From positions 135,752,420 to 135,816,419 of the forward strand of contig CM043964.1 of NCBI GenBank assembly GCA_014529385.2: a DNA stretch of 64,000 bases, written 5' to 3'. Every line of letters begins with the position of its first letter. The first letter of the stretch is position 1. Of the stretch, positions 11,160 through 24,437 are shown piece by piece. A model generated the notes under the pieces. The model was not told the DNA's origin. It did not search any database and saw only the letters and a program-made list of their open reading frames with translations. This DNA is from Adiantum capillus-veneris. Lineage: Eukaryota > Streptophyta > Polypodiopsida > Polypodiales > Pteridaceae. A program made the translations under genes and the position numbers.

Positions 11160-13320
11160 ACTCTCCTTTCATAGTTAAACTCCGTTGAATCTAAAAGTAA
11201 GTATAAGATTCTCTTACAATTTATGCTTTCAATATTTATGCACCACATTTGATATACATTTTAATCAAACATGGAATGGTTTTTTTCCAGCCTTGCTTTG
11301 TAGACTTGTAACGTGGCATCCAATGGCTCAAGTACCTTATCTACAAGGATTGAACCTCTTGATGAAGTTTTTGAAACTTTCTCTCCCTCAAATTTTCCTT
11401 TGTTTTCTTGTTCATGCTTGAGTTGTCCCCTAGTTTGTTGTAGTTTTGTCTCCAAGGCCATCTTTTCCCTTAGCCTTTTAGCTTTTATTTTGTATATTTT
11501 TTCTTTCTAGGATTTCCTTTGAGTTCTTACTGCTGTCAAGCTCTCAAATCCAGTTTGTTCTAGAAGTTTTGACCTGTCCTCGACCAGCATGTTTCTTGTT
11601 GCTTCTTGTGCTTGAGATCTAGTCACCCATTGACAGGAACTGTCTGGTCAGATTGAGATCCACTTGAATAAGGAAAATCCCCAATGACATTCATAGTTCC
11701 ATTTTCCTTGTTTTCTAGATTCTTGAGGTAGGGTTGGATCAGGTGATCTTTTCCACAACCCTCACAAAACCCAAATTTCTTTGTTCTCTCATCCTTGTGT
11801 GGACAAAATTATGCCCAACGATTACCTCCACATTCATAACAAGGAACTTATAGCTGAGAAATTACAACCAATGGTGGTGCCCCCATTGGTTGTTCTATCC
11901 TAGGAAGATATCCTCTAAGTTTGTAGTTTTGGTTCTCTCTATGAACATGAGAGTGTTTTCATCCATCATATAATGGTTTTTTGCAGGTTGAGCCACATGA
12001 AGGTTTTGTAGCCTTGTCTGTTGGCCCAACACAAGATGTGGCTTGTCTCCACCACCTTGTGTTGTGTTGTTTAGTACCTTGGTGTGGTGGCAAAGGTTGC
12101 ACTCTTGGAGGTCTATATTGCCTTTCCCTTACGTAATTTTGGTTTTAAAGATACTCATTTATCTCATGGGTGGTATATTTCTGTTCAATACGCACCACTT
12201 CATTGCTCTTGGTACATTTGCTGGTTGTGGCAATTGTTGTCGTAAACTTTGATTTTTTCAGTAGAGGCATGATTCATCCTTCAGATCACTTCCTCGACCA
12301 CTTGATCTACATTTGGTGTGATTGAAGTAGGATCACTGCATTTTATTAATGACTCACTAATGGTTGAAGCGGCGCTGCTGGTAGTAGTGTCTGTGTTTTT
12401 TGATACCTCTTTGTAAGTCTTGCAATTGTTAACTAAATACAACACTTCTCTTGTGACCTGCTCAAATGTGGTGCATGCCTTCAAGTGCAAATCTTTCTTG
12501 AGAGTTTCTTTTTTCAATCCCTCTATGAAGAGAACTGACCGTCGTTCATCTTACAATAGCTCTCTTGTAGGATATCTCTCAATATATTGCTTGAAGCAAA
12601 GTGAAGCTTTCTTCACCTTTTTGTTCTCCTTTTGCTTAAAGGCACAGATTAGGGAAATTGTATTGTGCTTGATTCACCCTTTTGAGAATTCCTCAGTAAA
12701 ATCTAGTAGGAGTTTCTTGATATTTGGGAAATCTTTGCTATACAATGGTTGGAACCAAGTCAATGTTTGTTCCTTCTAAGGTCAACCCAAACCCCTCATA
12801 CTAACTGTGGAAATTTGCAACTCGTTCAGCTCTTAAAACTTGCTTAAAAAGTAAGCCATATGCATATAGATCCCTTGACCCATTGTACTTTTTGGCAACA
12901 CATTTTGCTACTTTAGACGGTCGCATCTGTCGTTTAGCTACCACTCTCAATACTTGAGGCTCTCCTAAAACAATATCTCTTGCTTCATATCCATAGTTAG
13001 TAACTCTAATGGGAGTTCTCTCAGTGGTTCTCTCATCAAGTCGTATATCTCTAGCTTCAGTCCAGGTGACTGAAACCTCGTGGCATGGATAGGGTCTGCA
13101 ACATCACTGCCACGATACGTGGTCATTAGAACCCTATAACTCAAGGATCACATAGGTCTAGGTACTAAAAAGTGTGGATGATTGAGAGAATCTTCCACTC
13201 TAGTTTTACCAAGACTCACTCTTGCGGTTTCTAGCCTTGACTCTAAGACGGGTGGTCTATGTGTGGATGACATAATAGTACTGATGAAGGGGTCCTCCAT
13301 AGTACGTATGTCTTTCTAGT
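11160..13320 (-). pseudogene. Ty3/gypsy gag relic
   Basis: Minus-strand reading gives a degenerate Gag: a start-like ATG near 13298, a capsid-type domain (FTEEFSKG, then FKQYIERYP and FIEGLKKETLKKDLHLKACTTF around 12700-12470), then two damaged zinc knuckles near 11850-11750 (CYECGG..., CEGCGKDH). A short coiled-coil-like segment rich in Gln/Lys/Glu follows at 11461-11261. Stops and shifts are frequent. No adjoining protease or RT of the same copy was recognised. Confidence 0.6.
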
Positions 13321-13839
13321 TCCATTGTGATCTAGTGCAGAGTACCTCTGGCCATACTTATCAAGTTATCACTTGAGTATCTCTATCCTCTTTGTATGTA
13401 AACACATACAAACATTTCAGCGCGCTCCACCCAATGTTGGGCTTGTCACACTTGTAATAGAACATTTTCTCTCCATTTTCCTACTTGTACATACCCATGT
13501 GTATTATTCGTGTTGACTCAAGTTGCCATATTCACCCTCCTAAACTTCGCATTAGGAATGTCTATCTTTGGAAGATTGTCTTGAGGCAGCATGTGTGAAC
13601 AAAATAAGGATATATAACTAGGTACATTTACAGAAAAACGTACTTACATAAAGGGTTTTTTAATTGAGAAAGTTAAAATTTACATACATAAGGGCTATTT
13701 GTTTTTACAAAAATGCATACATACGTGGTACATATAATACTTGAAAATATACACATAAGGGATTATGTAGATATGTCTTGTTTGCATGTGCTATGTGCAA
13801 TTTTTACATAATGGACGCCCAGGGGACATCAAAGTACAT

Positions 13840-15440
13840 GGTCCCCTCATCTATCAACCACCATTGTAGTCCACAGGCACTATGTCCTTGAACAAACTAG
13901 GTCATTCTTCTAGCTTCACAGAGTGGTGATCCATATCGTCTTTGTAAATTTTTGCACCTTGTTCATTTCCAAACTGATATTTCAAGTGCAATACTTTCAT
14001 GGTTGGTGCGGGTTGGTATGGTCCTGCTCCCATGGTTGTTCCCTCTTTGAAACCAAACTCTTCTTCTGATATCTTAACAAATTTTAATATCTACTTCTCA
14101 TATCTCTATTTTGCTGCTATTATGTCATTTGCCCCTCTTTCTATGTTTTATCCTCTTGCTTATAATAACTTTCTTATTTTCCAAAACTAAAAATTTCTCT
14201 TTGGTGATTAATGCTCCTGGTTAAATTTGATCTAGCATAGTCTCTTAGTTTCTTGTCTGCAATCCCAACACTATCATAACATCTACATCAAATACAGGCA
14301 CAATATAACGTTAGCTAGCAAAAACTCCTCTTTTTATAGATCATCCACTTCAATTGCTAAATTTATGGCTTGTGCTTAGAAGGCTATGTGTGATTGTTGG
14401 AGCTTCACTTCCTTGATCATTGGCAATTTGATTTTCTTCTTACCTTTTGTTCGATCAATACCACATTTAAACGTAATCCAACTTTGATTTGATGGTTCTA
14501 AACCAAGGCCTATCCGATAGAAGTGGGTAGGAGGCATTGTAAAATTACATCTTTAGCACCACTAGATTAACTTTAAAAGTTAAGGATTCTACGTTCTTTC
14601 AAGATCCCCATTGGTTGAAGTCTCCTCTAATCTGCTATTTTCATTTGAAATGGGGCAGGTGTAGTAGCTTGAGGCATCCTAACTTGTAATACACAGATGC
14701 CAGTAAAGTTTTAACTCCTAATCCCCCATCAAGAAGAACCTCTTAGAAAATCTTACCTGATTCTACTTGAATTATGGGCACCTTGACTCCAATGTAAGCT
14801 ACCTTCATCCCTTTACTTCCATCTTCTTTGGTTTCCATGTATCTCTCAAAAATGTGCTTCTTGAAATTGGGCACTATATTAAACAACTAATACAATGGGA
14901 TCAGACATTAGCCTACATCAAGTCATGAAACAATTTATACTAATTTTTATTTTCTAGTACTACTACCTTTGATTTTGAGTCCCATAACTCTTCATATGTA
15001 TGATTGGCTTCATCTAAGTTTGGATTGAAATTTGTTAGTGATTGCCTATCTAATGTCATGCTGATCTTTCCAATGGATAAGGCCCTTTCTCTTTGATGTG
15101 GCTATAGCCATTACATGGCCTATAATTTCTTGATCCTCCTCATCTTCAATAACTATGCAAATTTGAACAATCACATTCAACACCCCTTATTGAGTCAGTC
15201 ATTGGGGCTTTCCCGTTATTTTCATTGTAGGGTTTCCATTCATTGAAAGTGTCTGATCAATTTCTATCGATACCACATCACTACTGTTTAGAGGATGTTT
15301 TTAATTCATTTTTGGATTTTGGATCCAGCCACCATATTTGGTTATAAGAAATTCCCTTTCTTCTCTATGTTGAAATCACAATTCACGGCCAGGTCCTACT
15401 TTGTGACCATATTTAGTGCAATAGTAACATTTTATTAACG
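13840..15440 (-). pseudogene. Ty3/gypsy gag tail and protease relic
   Basis: On the minus strand a partial knuckle (CYYCTKYGH, near 15405-15380) is followed by acidic spacer sequence, then a protease-like block EVLLDGGLGVKTL (about 14730-14690). Further on is a segment resembling the conserved LLGRPWLR motif (LSDRPWFRTIK near 14520-14490). As in the element at 1-6000, the protease triad reads D-G-G. Many stops. The left end of the chromovirus array sits about 40 bases upstream (15480) of the knuckle. Confidence 0.55.
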
Positions 15441-15479
15441 ATTGAATTAAATATAGATCCATGATCTTGCCAAGCTGGT

Positions 15480-17073
15480 TGTAGCATTTAATGACCTACT
15501 AACTTATGTGTAGCCGAAAATAGCATAAACATAGTGAACATTTCATTAGAATAGATTCCTAATGAGCATAGCAAGAGTGCTTGGATGGAGAGAGCAACAA
15601 AAAGCATAACAACTAGTTAGATAGGCATGAACAATACTTCAAAAGAGAGAGAAATTAAGCTATTGACAATAGTTGAGGACTGGATTTACATGGAGCCGGT
15701 CCGCCCTCCAAAAGGCTTTGTATTATACATTTCCCCCATCCAAGGAGACATTTTACAATACAATACTTTGTGTTCCTTCAATAACTTGCTGGTGCAATGA
15801 AGATGGAAGCTTCCAACACCATGCACACACTTATAAAACACAACATCAATTCCCTCACGATCTCAGACCCAAGATCTCACACACCTTCGAAGATGGTGAG
15901 AGCTAGCGGGGTATGAGAGTAGATTGAGAGTAAGAAGGAGTATTCTTATGGGAAAAAAGTATATCTCCTCACATAATCACTCATAAAAGCTTAGCATAGC
16001 TTAGTAATTAGCATGGTAGAGGAGATACGCATGCATTGGAGCTTGGATCTTGGTTGGATTTGCATCACAAAGCCAAGAGTTGTTGGTGTAGGCCTCCCTT
16101 CTTACAAGCTTGGAGTAGATAATGAACTTTCCATTAAAGCTTCAGAAGGAGAGAGTCTTCTTTGCTTCACACATGAGATTGTGTGAGTGTGTGTGTGTGT
16201 GTAATGCCTTGCCATCAGCCCCCTCTCTCTCTTGGTCGACCCCTCATGAATTTTACTCATGTTGGCACCCCATTGGACCCTGTAAAGCTTAGCCAATGAT
16301 AGTTAAGAAGCATAAGTGATAGCCTTGTGAAATGTGTCCCCCTTTCCCCTTTTGTGAGAGATTTAGGTATCTAATTAATGCAATTAAAGTCTCATTGGAC
16401 CCCTTAGTCTTCTGGCCAAAAGGAATGAGGCAAGCCATTGGGTTGTTGAATGCTAACTAGACCCCTTGGGAGACTCTCCAATAGTCTTCTAGAGAGCTTA
16501 ATTTCCATTGGTTCTTCTATCAAGTGTTTTTAAATGAGTTAAACTAAATATAATGTATATTAATTCTCATTGGTCCACCTCTATGGCCATCCGATAGGAA
16601 TTGAATGCATCTTGGGGGCAACTGGGCTAGGGAGCTGACATATGTCCCCTATTCTCTTTGTGTAAAGGGAGCCTGTTAGAGTGTGTGTGTGTGTTTCTCT
16701 CTCATTCCCTACAAGAAAGGCTCACCCCCTCCAAGATAGGGATGTGGGAAGACTTTTGAGTCTTCCCACAAGCATCCAATGTGCCCTATGTTTTGACCAT
16801 TGGACCTAGCCTTTGAATTTTGGAACATTAGCATTTTGGAAAGTCTTAATGGGCTGAACCTTAGGGTCTTTGAATCCCATTGTTTTCACATTGCTCTTTT
16901 TTAGATGCCCCCCCCTTTGGATCCCTATTTTCCCTCCTTTGGATCCCTACTATGACCAGTCTGCCAACTTAACCACTATTCTAGCTTTTTCTCCCCTAGG
17001 ACTTCCCCATAGTAAATGATCAATTTAACATGAGAAAACCATTTAGGAGAATTAGATATGACTTATTATGACA
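15480..17073 (-). repeat. Chromovirus LTR1 (3' LTR of interior A)
   Basis: 1594 bp, starting TGTAGCATTT and ending TATGACA on the plus strand. Target duplication CTGGT lies immediately left. It contains a short CT tract near 16222, the site that has expanded into long microsatellites in the type-B LTRs. Confidence 0.9.
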
Positions 17074-18440
17074 TTACCTCTCTCTTGAAATCATAGTCGT
17101 CCTTGACTATGGGGCAGAGAAGGTAAAGCCTATTCATTAGTCCTTTTTCTAGCGGGTAGAGGATCCCTATCTTACCCTACAAAATCGTTCCAGAGTGGAT
17201 GACTAATCCATTTGGTGCTTGAGAGCCTAAGCTGCCACAAGCATGTCGTGCATTAGTCCTGTCAATCTTCCATAGTAGAGTGACAAGCTCGTCTTGGTGT
17301 TTGGAAGACGTCATCTCCACAAACTTGATCATAAGCATGCATACTACTTAGCATTTGTGCACAATAAAGAAAAAGAGAGTTTTATAAGACAAAAACTTTG
17401 TTCATTTTAAACATTTGTACATTTTCTTACTCTAGGGAAGCATTGTAAGCATTGACAAGGTTTAGGTTATCCTTTAATTGTATGCCTTGCATCCATCTAG
17501 CATCTTCAAAATGATAGTTGTTAAACTTAATAGGATACCGTCAGATAATCTTACGGCCTCTCAATACCTTGTCTTCATGTCAGAGAATGGACTCGGGCTG
17601 CAGCACCTCTTCTTGGTCCTCGATCTCCGGTGGGTCTTCAATAGTTGGTTCTTGAGGTGGCTTTCCTTTGTAAGTCTATAGTAGGCTCACATGGAAATCA
17701 TTGTGTATGAGCCAATGACTGGGTAATTTAAGTTGATAGGCCATCTCATTGATTGGCCTAAGAATTTGGAAGAGACCATAGTACCTTTTTGCTAACTTAA
17801 CATAGTACTTTTGGTATCCCGTAGTATTCTTGCCCGTCATGTGCCTTAATCGAGCCTTCGAAAATTTAAGCAAGACCCAATCATTTTCTTGAAAGGCTTG
17901 GCTCTTCTGTGCTTATCAACAGCAGCCTTTTGCCTTTGCTATGAGATGGAGATAGCATCTTTAATCTTTTGGAAATATTCTTGTAGGTCTTGGCTATACT
18001 CATCTGCAACAAAGATCTTCTCGTGTACCTTCAAGTAGCAGGGGACTTTTTGATCTTCCCTCAATTACCTTGAAAGGTGCTTTTCCCGTGGAGGTATGTA
18101 CAGTATTATTGTAGGCATACTCCACCATGGGTAAGTACTTCTCCCATTAGGACCTTTGATCTACTTCCATTACGTAGGCTTTTAATAGATCAAGAGTTGT
18201 TAGGTTAGCTATTTCACTTTGGCCATCCATTTGTGGGTGATAGGCCAAAGAGAAGTTTAGCCTTGTCCCTAAATTCTCAAAGAGACCCTTCCACAAATTA
18301 TTGGTTATTCTAGGATCTCTATCCGACACTATGGACATTGGCAAGCCATGGTACTTGAAGATTTGTGATATGAAGAGGGTTACCATTTGATGGGCTTTAA
18401 TAGTCTTTTTGACAGGTATAAAATGAGCTTGTTTGTTGAA
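17074..18440 (-). pseudogene. Chromovirus integrase C-terminal half with GPY module and chromodomain (interior A)
   Basis: Minus-strand order: the second half of the catalytic core (SIVSDRDPR with its catalytic Asp, AYHPQMDGQSE with the Glu; 18386-18147), the GPY/F module (RYYGLFQI..., FHVSLL; 17873-17676), then a chromodomain (about 17640-17430; ESILRHEDK, FEDARWMQG with the aromatic Trp kept). Chromodomains tether integration complexes to histone marks. Breaks include a TGA near 17543 inside the chromodomain and frame changes between modules. The N-terminal half of integrase and the rest of pol are missing, the sequence jumping at about 18440 into gag. A purine tract (AAGAGAGAGG) adjoins LTR1. 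Confidence 0.85.
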
Positions 18441-18441
18441 C

Positions 18442-19460
18442 CTATCTATTATCGTCCATATCCTGCTTCATAATGGAAGCTCTTAAAGCTTTCCATGTTC
18501 GTGGAGCTTCACCATTTGCCCGTATGCTAGACCACCATTGCATGGCGGACTTTTGAAAATGCATAGCTACATGGTGTAGCTTAGAGGATTCCTTAAAGCC
18601 CTCATCTCCAAACGCCGCATCTAATTGTTGGATGAAAGCCAAGACTTTGTCTGTAGCACCAAAGGTGCCATCGTAGGTGAGGAAAGAGATGTTCTTTCCT
18701 CCCTCTTTGAACTTCTTGAGGTTGGACGACCTCTTCCATGTAGCATAGGATTTCCTATGGCCTCTTATTTTTGGTGGTTTGAAAGTTGCACCATCACTTT
18801 CTTCAGAGGAGAAAGAATTTGAGGAGGATGGAGAAGAGGGTGACCTCTTTCTCGCCTTTTTCTTCCCTTGGTCCTCCTTGTTTGCACCATCACTTTCTTC
18901 ATAAGAGGAAGAGGATGAAGAAGATGGAGAAGAGGGTGACCTCTTTCTCACCTTTTTCTTCTCTTGTTTTCTGTCATTTCTCTTTGAATTATGGTGTGGA
19001 GAAGTGTGCGATGGTATTCTCCGTTCAGGGGGTGTTGGAGAGCATTTTACCTGCCATCTTCATGGATCCATCTCCGCCGAGGTGGCACGAGACTCACTTC
19101 TTTCTCGTTCTTTTGGTGGGGGCTCTCGAGTTCTCCTTTGGGAAGGAGATGCATTGTCAAGTAGTATATTTTTGAGCCCTTCGTACGGATCCTCTTCTTC
19201 TTCTCGAATCGGAGAGAGGCCTCTTTTGGAAGTCTCACAAGGAGGCTTTCTAGGTACTCTCTCTTCTTGGTGGGGAGTTTGGAGAATCCCATGAGAACGA
19301 AGCTGCCGTTGCACTTCACTTTAAGGGATGGATTGCCCATGGCTTGTTGCAGTCTAGAAACAAGGTAGTTAACAAGCGTAGGGGCATCATTAGTAGCCTG
19401 CTCATTAGCAAAATCAAAGCTATCAGCATTAATTTCACTCTCTTTACTATTGTCAGCCAT
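18442..19460 (-). pseudogene. Chromovirus gag (interior A, broken)
   Basis: Starts at the ATG at 19460 (MADNSKESEINADSF). A frameshift just after NPSLK moves the reading to another frame (19314-19060), then an Arg/Ser-rich tract with repeated RKRSPSSPSSS...EESDG units (18951-18760) leads into the capsid-like domain (FLTYDGTFGATDKVLAFIQQ ... QWWSSI). The 3' part, including the CCHC knuckle, is deleted and the frame runs into integrase sequence at about 18440. The primer site is about 400 bases upstream. Confidence 0.8.
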
Positions 19461-19864
19461 TCTAACAACTTTTAGATGTAACTGTTTTTAGGTGTACTTT
19501 GGCACTTCAAGCCCTAGTTGTTGTTCCTCTTTACCCCTTTAGAAAAGCATTCAAGCTCCTGTACCCGTGGCTCAAATATCATTAATTGCAAGGAATAGAA
19601 GAGAGGGTCTTTCAACAGAAAAACAATACCGGCTCCTGTCAAGCTTCTAATAGCTCAATATTGGTTAAGCCGTAGGCAAGTCCCGTAGGACTCCACTATT
19701 AAGACCATAGCTCTCAACGGTGATGCTTTGTTATTTGCATGAAGCAGGCGCACAACAAGAATGAAAAAATCCCTATTCTACTTACTCAATTGCAATTAAT
19801 AATACCAACCATTTATAGTTACCTTGAGGACCTCCCTTCTTGAGCAAAAAAAGAGAAACATTGT

Positions 19865-19876
19865 GCTCTAATACCA
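19865..19876 (-). other. Primer-binding site, initiator tRNA-Met type (interior A)
   Basis: Minus strand TGGTATTAGAGC, one change from the standard TGGTATCAGAGC, one base from the LTR2 boundary. Confidence 0.85.
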
Positions 19877-19877
19877 A

Positions 19878-21413
19878 TGTAACATTTCATGGCCTAGTAA
19901 CTTGTGTCTAGCAAAAAGTAGCATAAACGTAGTGAGCATTTCATTAGAATAGATTCCTAATGAGCATATCAACAGTGCTTTGATGGAGAGAGAAACAAAA
20001 AGCATAACACCTAATTACATAGGCATGAACAATACTTCAAATAAGAGAGAATCAAGCTATTGACAAGAGTTGAGAAACAGATTTACATGGAGCCGGTCTC
20101 CCCTCCAAAAGTCTTTGTATTTTAGGTTTCTCCCATCAAGGGACACATTTTACAATACAATACTTTGTGTTCCTTCAATAACTTGCTGGTGCAATGAAGA
20201 TGGAAGATTCAAGCACCATGCACACACTTATAAAACACAACATCAATTCCCTCACGGTCTTAGACCTAAGACCTCACACACCTTCGAAGATGGTGACAGC
20301 TAGTAGGTTATGTGAGTAGATTGAGAGGAAGAAGGAGTATTCTTACGAGAAAGAAGTATATCTCCTCACATAATCACTCATAAAATCTTAGCATAGCTTA
20401 GTAATTAGCATGGTATAGGAGATGAGCATGCATTGGAGCTTGGCTCTTGGTTGGATTTGCATTACAAAGCCAAGAGTTGTTGGTGTAGGCCTCCCTTCTC
20501 ACAATCTTGGAGTAGATGATGAGATTTCCATTAAAGCTTGAGAAGGAGAGAGAGTCTTATTTGCTTCACACATGAGATTGTGTGAGTATGTGTGTGTGAT
20601 AATGCCTTGCCAAAAGCAGCTCCCTCTCTCTCTCTCTTGGTCGACCCCTCATGAATTTTACTCATGTTGGCACCCCATTGGACCCTGCAAAGCTTAGCCA
20701 ATGATAGTTAAGAAGCATAAGTGATAGCCTTCTGACATGTGTCCCCCTTTCCCCTCTTGTGAGAGGTTTAGGTATTTGATTAATGCAATTAAAGTCTCAT
20801 TGGACCCCTTGGGATCCTAACCAATAGTCTTCTAAAGAGCTTAATTTTGATTGGTTATTTTATGAAGTGTTTCAAAATGAATTAAACTAAATATACTCTA
20901 GCTTAGTTCTCATTGGTCCAGCTCTATGACCTTCCAATAGGAATTGGATGCATCTTGGGGGAAACTGGGCTAGGAAGCTATCATGTGTCCCCTATTCCCT
21001 TTGTGTAAAGGGAACCTACTAGCGTGTGTGTGTGTTTCTCTCTCATCCCCTACAAGAAAGGCTCGCCCCCTCCAAGGTAGGGATGTGGAAAGACTTTTGA
21101 GTCTTCCCACAAGCATCTAATTTGCCCTATGTTTTGACCATTGGACCTAACCTTTGAATTTTGGAACCTTAGCATTTTGGAATTATTAATGGGCTCAACC
21201 TTGGGGTCTTTGAAGCCCATTGTTTGCACATTGCTCTTTTGCAGATGCCCCCTCCTTTGGATCCCTATTTTCCCTCGTTTGTATCCTTACTGTGACCGAT
21301 CCGCCAGCTTAACCAATAATCTAGCTTTTTCTCCCCTAGGACTTCCCCATATTAAATGACCAGTTTAACATGAGAAAACCATTTAGGAGAATTAGATATT
21401 AGTTATTAGGACG
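19878..21413 (-). repeat. Chromovirus LTR2 (shared by interiors A and B)
   Basis: 1536 bp, starting TGTAACATTT. The right end is mutated (AGGACG where LTR1 has TGACA). It serves as 5' LTR of A and 3' LTR of B. Confidence 0.9.
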
Positions 21414-23306
21414 TCACCTCTCTCTTGAAATCATAGTCATCCTCGACTATGGGGTAGAGAAGATAAAGCTATTCATTAGTCCTTTTCCTAGCGGGTAGAG
21501 GATCCCTATCTTACCCTACGACATTGTTCCAGAATGGATGACTAATCCATTTGGCGCTTGAGAGCCTAAGCTGCCTCAAGCATGTCTGCGCATTAGTCCT
21601 ATCAATCTTCCATAGCAGAGTGACAATATCTACTTGGTGTTTGGAAGACGTCGTCTCCGCAAACTTGATCCTAAGCATGCATACTACTTAATATTTGTGC
21701 ACAATAAAGAAAAAGAGAGTCGTATAAGACAAAAACTTTGTTCATTTTAAACATTTGTACATTTGCTTACTCTAGGGAAGCATTGTAAGCATTGACAAGG
21801 TTTAGGTTATCCTTTAATTGTATGCCTTGCATTCATCTAGCATCTTCAAAAGGATAGTTGTTAAACTTAATAAGATACCGTCGGATAATCTTACCATCTC
21901 TCAATAACTTGTCTTCATGTCGGAGAATGGACTCGGCCTGCAGCACCTCTTCTTGGTCCTCGATGTCCGGTGGTTCTTCAATAGTTGGTTCTAGAGGTGG
22001 CTCTCGCTCCTTTGTAAGGCTTTAGTAGGCTCACATGGAAAGCATTGTGTATGAGCCAATGACTAGGCAACTTAAGTTGATAGGCCATCTCATTGATTGG
22101 TCTAAGAATTTGGAAGGGGCCATAGTACCTTTTTGCTAACTTAGCATAGTACTTTTGGTGTCCAATAGGATTCTTGCCCGTCGTGTGCCTTAATCGAGCC
22201 TTCAGAAATTTAAGCAAGACCCAATCATTTTCTTGAAAGGCTTGGGCTCTTCTGTGCTTATCAACAGCAACCTTTTGGCTTTGCTATGAGATGGAGATAG
22301 AATCCTTAATCTTTTGGAAAGATTATTGTAGGTCTTGGCTATACTCATCTGTAGCAAAGATCTTTCGTGTACCTTAAAGTAGCAGGGGACTTTTTTATCT
22401 TCCCTCAATTACCTCAAAAGGTGCTTTTTCCATGGAGGTATGTACAGTATTATTGTAGGCATACTCCACCACGGGGAAGTACTTCTCCCATTAGGACCTT
22501 TGATCTACTTCCGTTACGTAGGCTTTTAGTAGATCGAGAATTGTTAGGTTAGCTACTTCACTTTGGCCATTCGTTTGTGGGTGATAGGCCAAAGAGAAGT
22601 TTAGCCTTGTCCCTAAATTCTCAAAGAGACCCTTCCAAAAATTAATGGTCATTCTAGGAACTCTATCCGGCACTATGGATATTGGCAAGCCATGGTACTT
22701 GAAGATTTGTAATATGAAGTGGGTTGCCATTTGATTGGATTTGATAGTCTTTTTGACATGTATAAAATGAGCTTGTTTGTTGAACCTGTCTACTATCATC
22801 CATATTCCCGTATTCCCATGGATAGACTTAGGCAATCCAAAGATAAAACCCATGGATAGACTTAGGTAATCCAAAGATAAAATCCATGGATATGCTCTCC
22901 CATATGGTGAATTAGGGATTGGCAAAGGTTGAAGCAATCCAGGTTGCTTCCCTCTATCAAGCTTCACCTTTTGGCATACCACACATTTAGAAACATACTC
23001 TTGTATGTTTGCTTTCATGGCAGGCCAATAAAAATTTGTTTCTATCCCTTTTAGGGTATACTGAATCCCTCTATGCACCGCATAAGGAGGAGCATGAGAT
23101 TCATACATTACTTTCTCAGGTAGTGAGTTGGTAACGCATAGTCTATTGCCATAGACAACATAACCATCTTGTAAAGTAAATGGTTCCTCTTTCTTCCTTA
23201 GTGCAAGAGCTGAAATCACATCTCTAAAATCGGGATGAATAGCATACTCATCTATCATAGAAGAGGGATCATTGTGAGTTGCTATAGAAACCGCATTCAC
23301 CCTCAA
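21414..23306 (-). pseudogene. Chromovirus integrase with GPY module and chromodomain (interior B)
   Basis: Minus strand, 23306 down to about 21780. Zinc-binding region (HAPPYAVHRG..., CVVCQK), catalytic core (first Asp lost around a 34-bp repeat, VPDRVPR with the second Asp, AYHPQTNGQSE with the Glu), GPY/F module ([21 protein letters not shown]; 22217-21978), and chromodomain (ESILRHEDKLLRDG, then FEDAR followed by TGA where A keeps Trp). A 34-bp unit is repeated at 22816-22883 and shifts the frame in the core. Upstream the frame jumps into gag at about 23310, so protease, RT and RNase H are missing. Confidence 0.85.
22816..22889 (-). repeat. 34-bp tandem duplication inside interior B integrase
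   Basis: CCATGGATAGACTTAGG begins at 22816 and again at 22850, with the start of a further CCATGGATA at 22884. 34 is not a multiple of three, so the repeat breaks the integrase frame. Element 4 (47295-47340) has a single unit. Confidence 0.85.
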
Positions 23307-23441
23307 CCGTCTTGAGAGTGCATCGGCTTTGAGATGTAAATCCCAAAACTTGTCTACATATTTGTGAATAGATTTTTAAGGAGAGAGATTCAAGCTTCAC
23401 CATTCGGTGAGCACTTTGTCTTTGGCAACGGTAGCCAAAAA

Positions 23442-24437
23442 TTACTTCATGATGGAAGCTCTTAAATCTTTCCATGTTCGTGGAGCTTCACCGTTTGCGC
23501 ATAGGCTAAACCACCATTGCCTGGCGGACTTTTGAAAAGGCATAGCTACATGGTGTAGCTTAGATGACTCCGTAAAGCCCTCAACTCCAAACGCCGCATC
23601 GAATTGTTGGATGAAAGTCAAGACTTTGTCTGTAGCACAAAAGGTGCCATTGTAGGTAAGGAAAGAGATGTTCTTTCCTCCCTCTTTGAACTTCTTGAGC
23701 TTGGACGACCTCTTCCACGTGGCGTAGGATTTCCTATGGCCTCTTCTTTTTGGTGGTTCAAAAGCTGCACCATCACTTTCTTCAGAGGAGGAAGAATTTG
23801 AGGAGGATGGAGAAGAGGGTGACCTCTTTCTCCTTTTTCTTCCCTTGGTCCTCCTTGTCTGCACCATCACTTTCTTCATAAGAGGAAGAGGATGAAGAAG
23901 ATGGAGAAGAGGGTGACCTCTTTCTCGCCTTTTTCTTCTCTTGTTTTTTGTCATCCCTCTTTGAATTATGGTGTGGAGAAGTGTGCAATCCTCTTCTCCA
24001 TTTAGAGGGTGTTGGAGAGTGTTTTTCCGGCCGTCTTCTAGATCCATCTCCGTCGAGGTGGCAAGAGACTCACTTCTTTCTCGTTATTTTGGTGGGGGAT
24101 CTTGAGTTCTCCTTTGGGAAGGAGATGCGTCATCAAGTAGTAGATTTTTGAGCCATTCGTACGGATCCTCTTCTTCTTCTCGAATCGGAGAGAGGCCTCT
24201 TTTGGAAGTCTCACAAGGAGGCTTCCTAGGTACTCTCTCTTCTTGGTGGGGAGTTTGGAGAATCCCATGAGCACGAAGCTGCCGTTGCACTTCACTTTGG
24301 AGGGATGGATTGCTCATGGATTGTTGAGGCCTAGAAACAAGGTAGTTAACAAGCATAGGGGCATCATTAGTAGCCTTCTCATTAGCAAAATTAAAGTTGT
24401 CAACATTAAATTCACTCTCTTTACTATAGTCAGCCAT
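23442..24437 (-). pseudogene. Chromovirus gag (interior B, broken)
   Basis: ATG at 24437. The N-terminal acidic part (NFANEKATNDAPMLVNYLVS) is followed by a charged region, a TAG-type break near 24084, the Arg/Ser-rich tract (23988-23770, with RKRSPSSPSSS units in two frames) and the capsid-like domain to about 23442. The knuckle and everything up to the integrase N-terminus are deleted. A primer site (TGATATCAGAGC on the minus strand, 24842-24853) lies upstream, next to LTR3. Confidence 0.8.
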
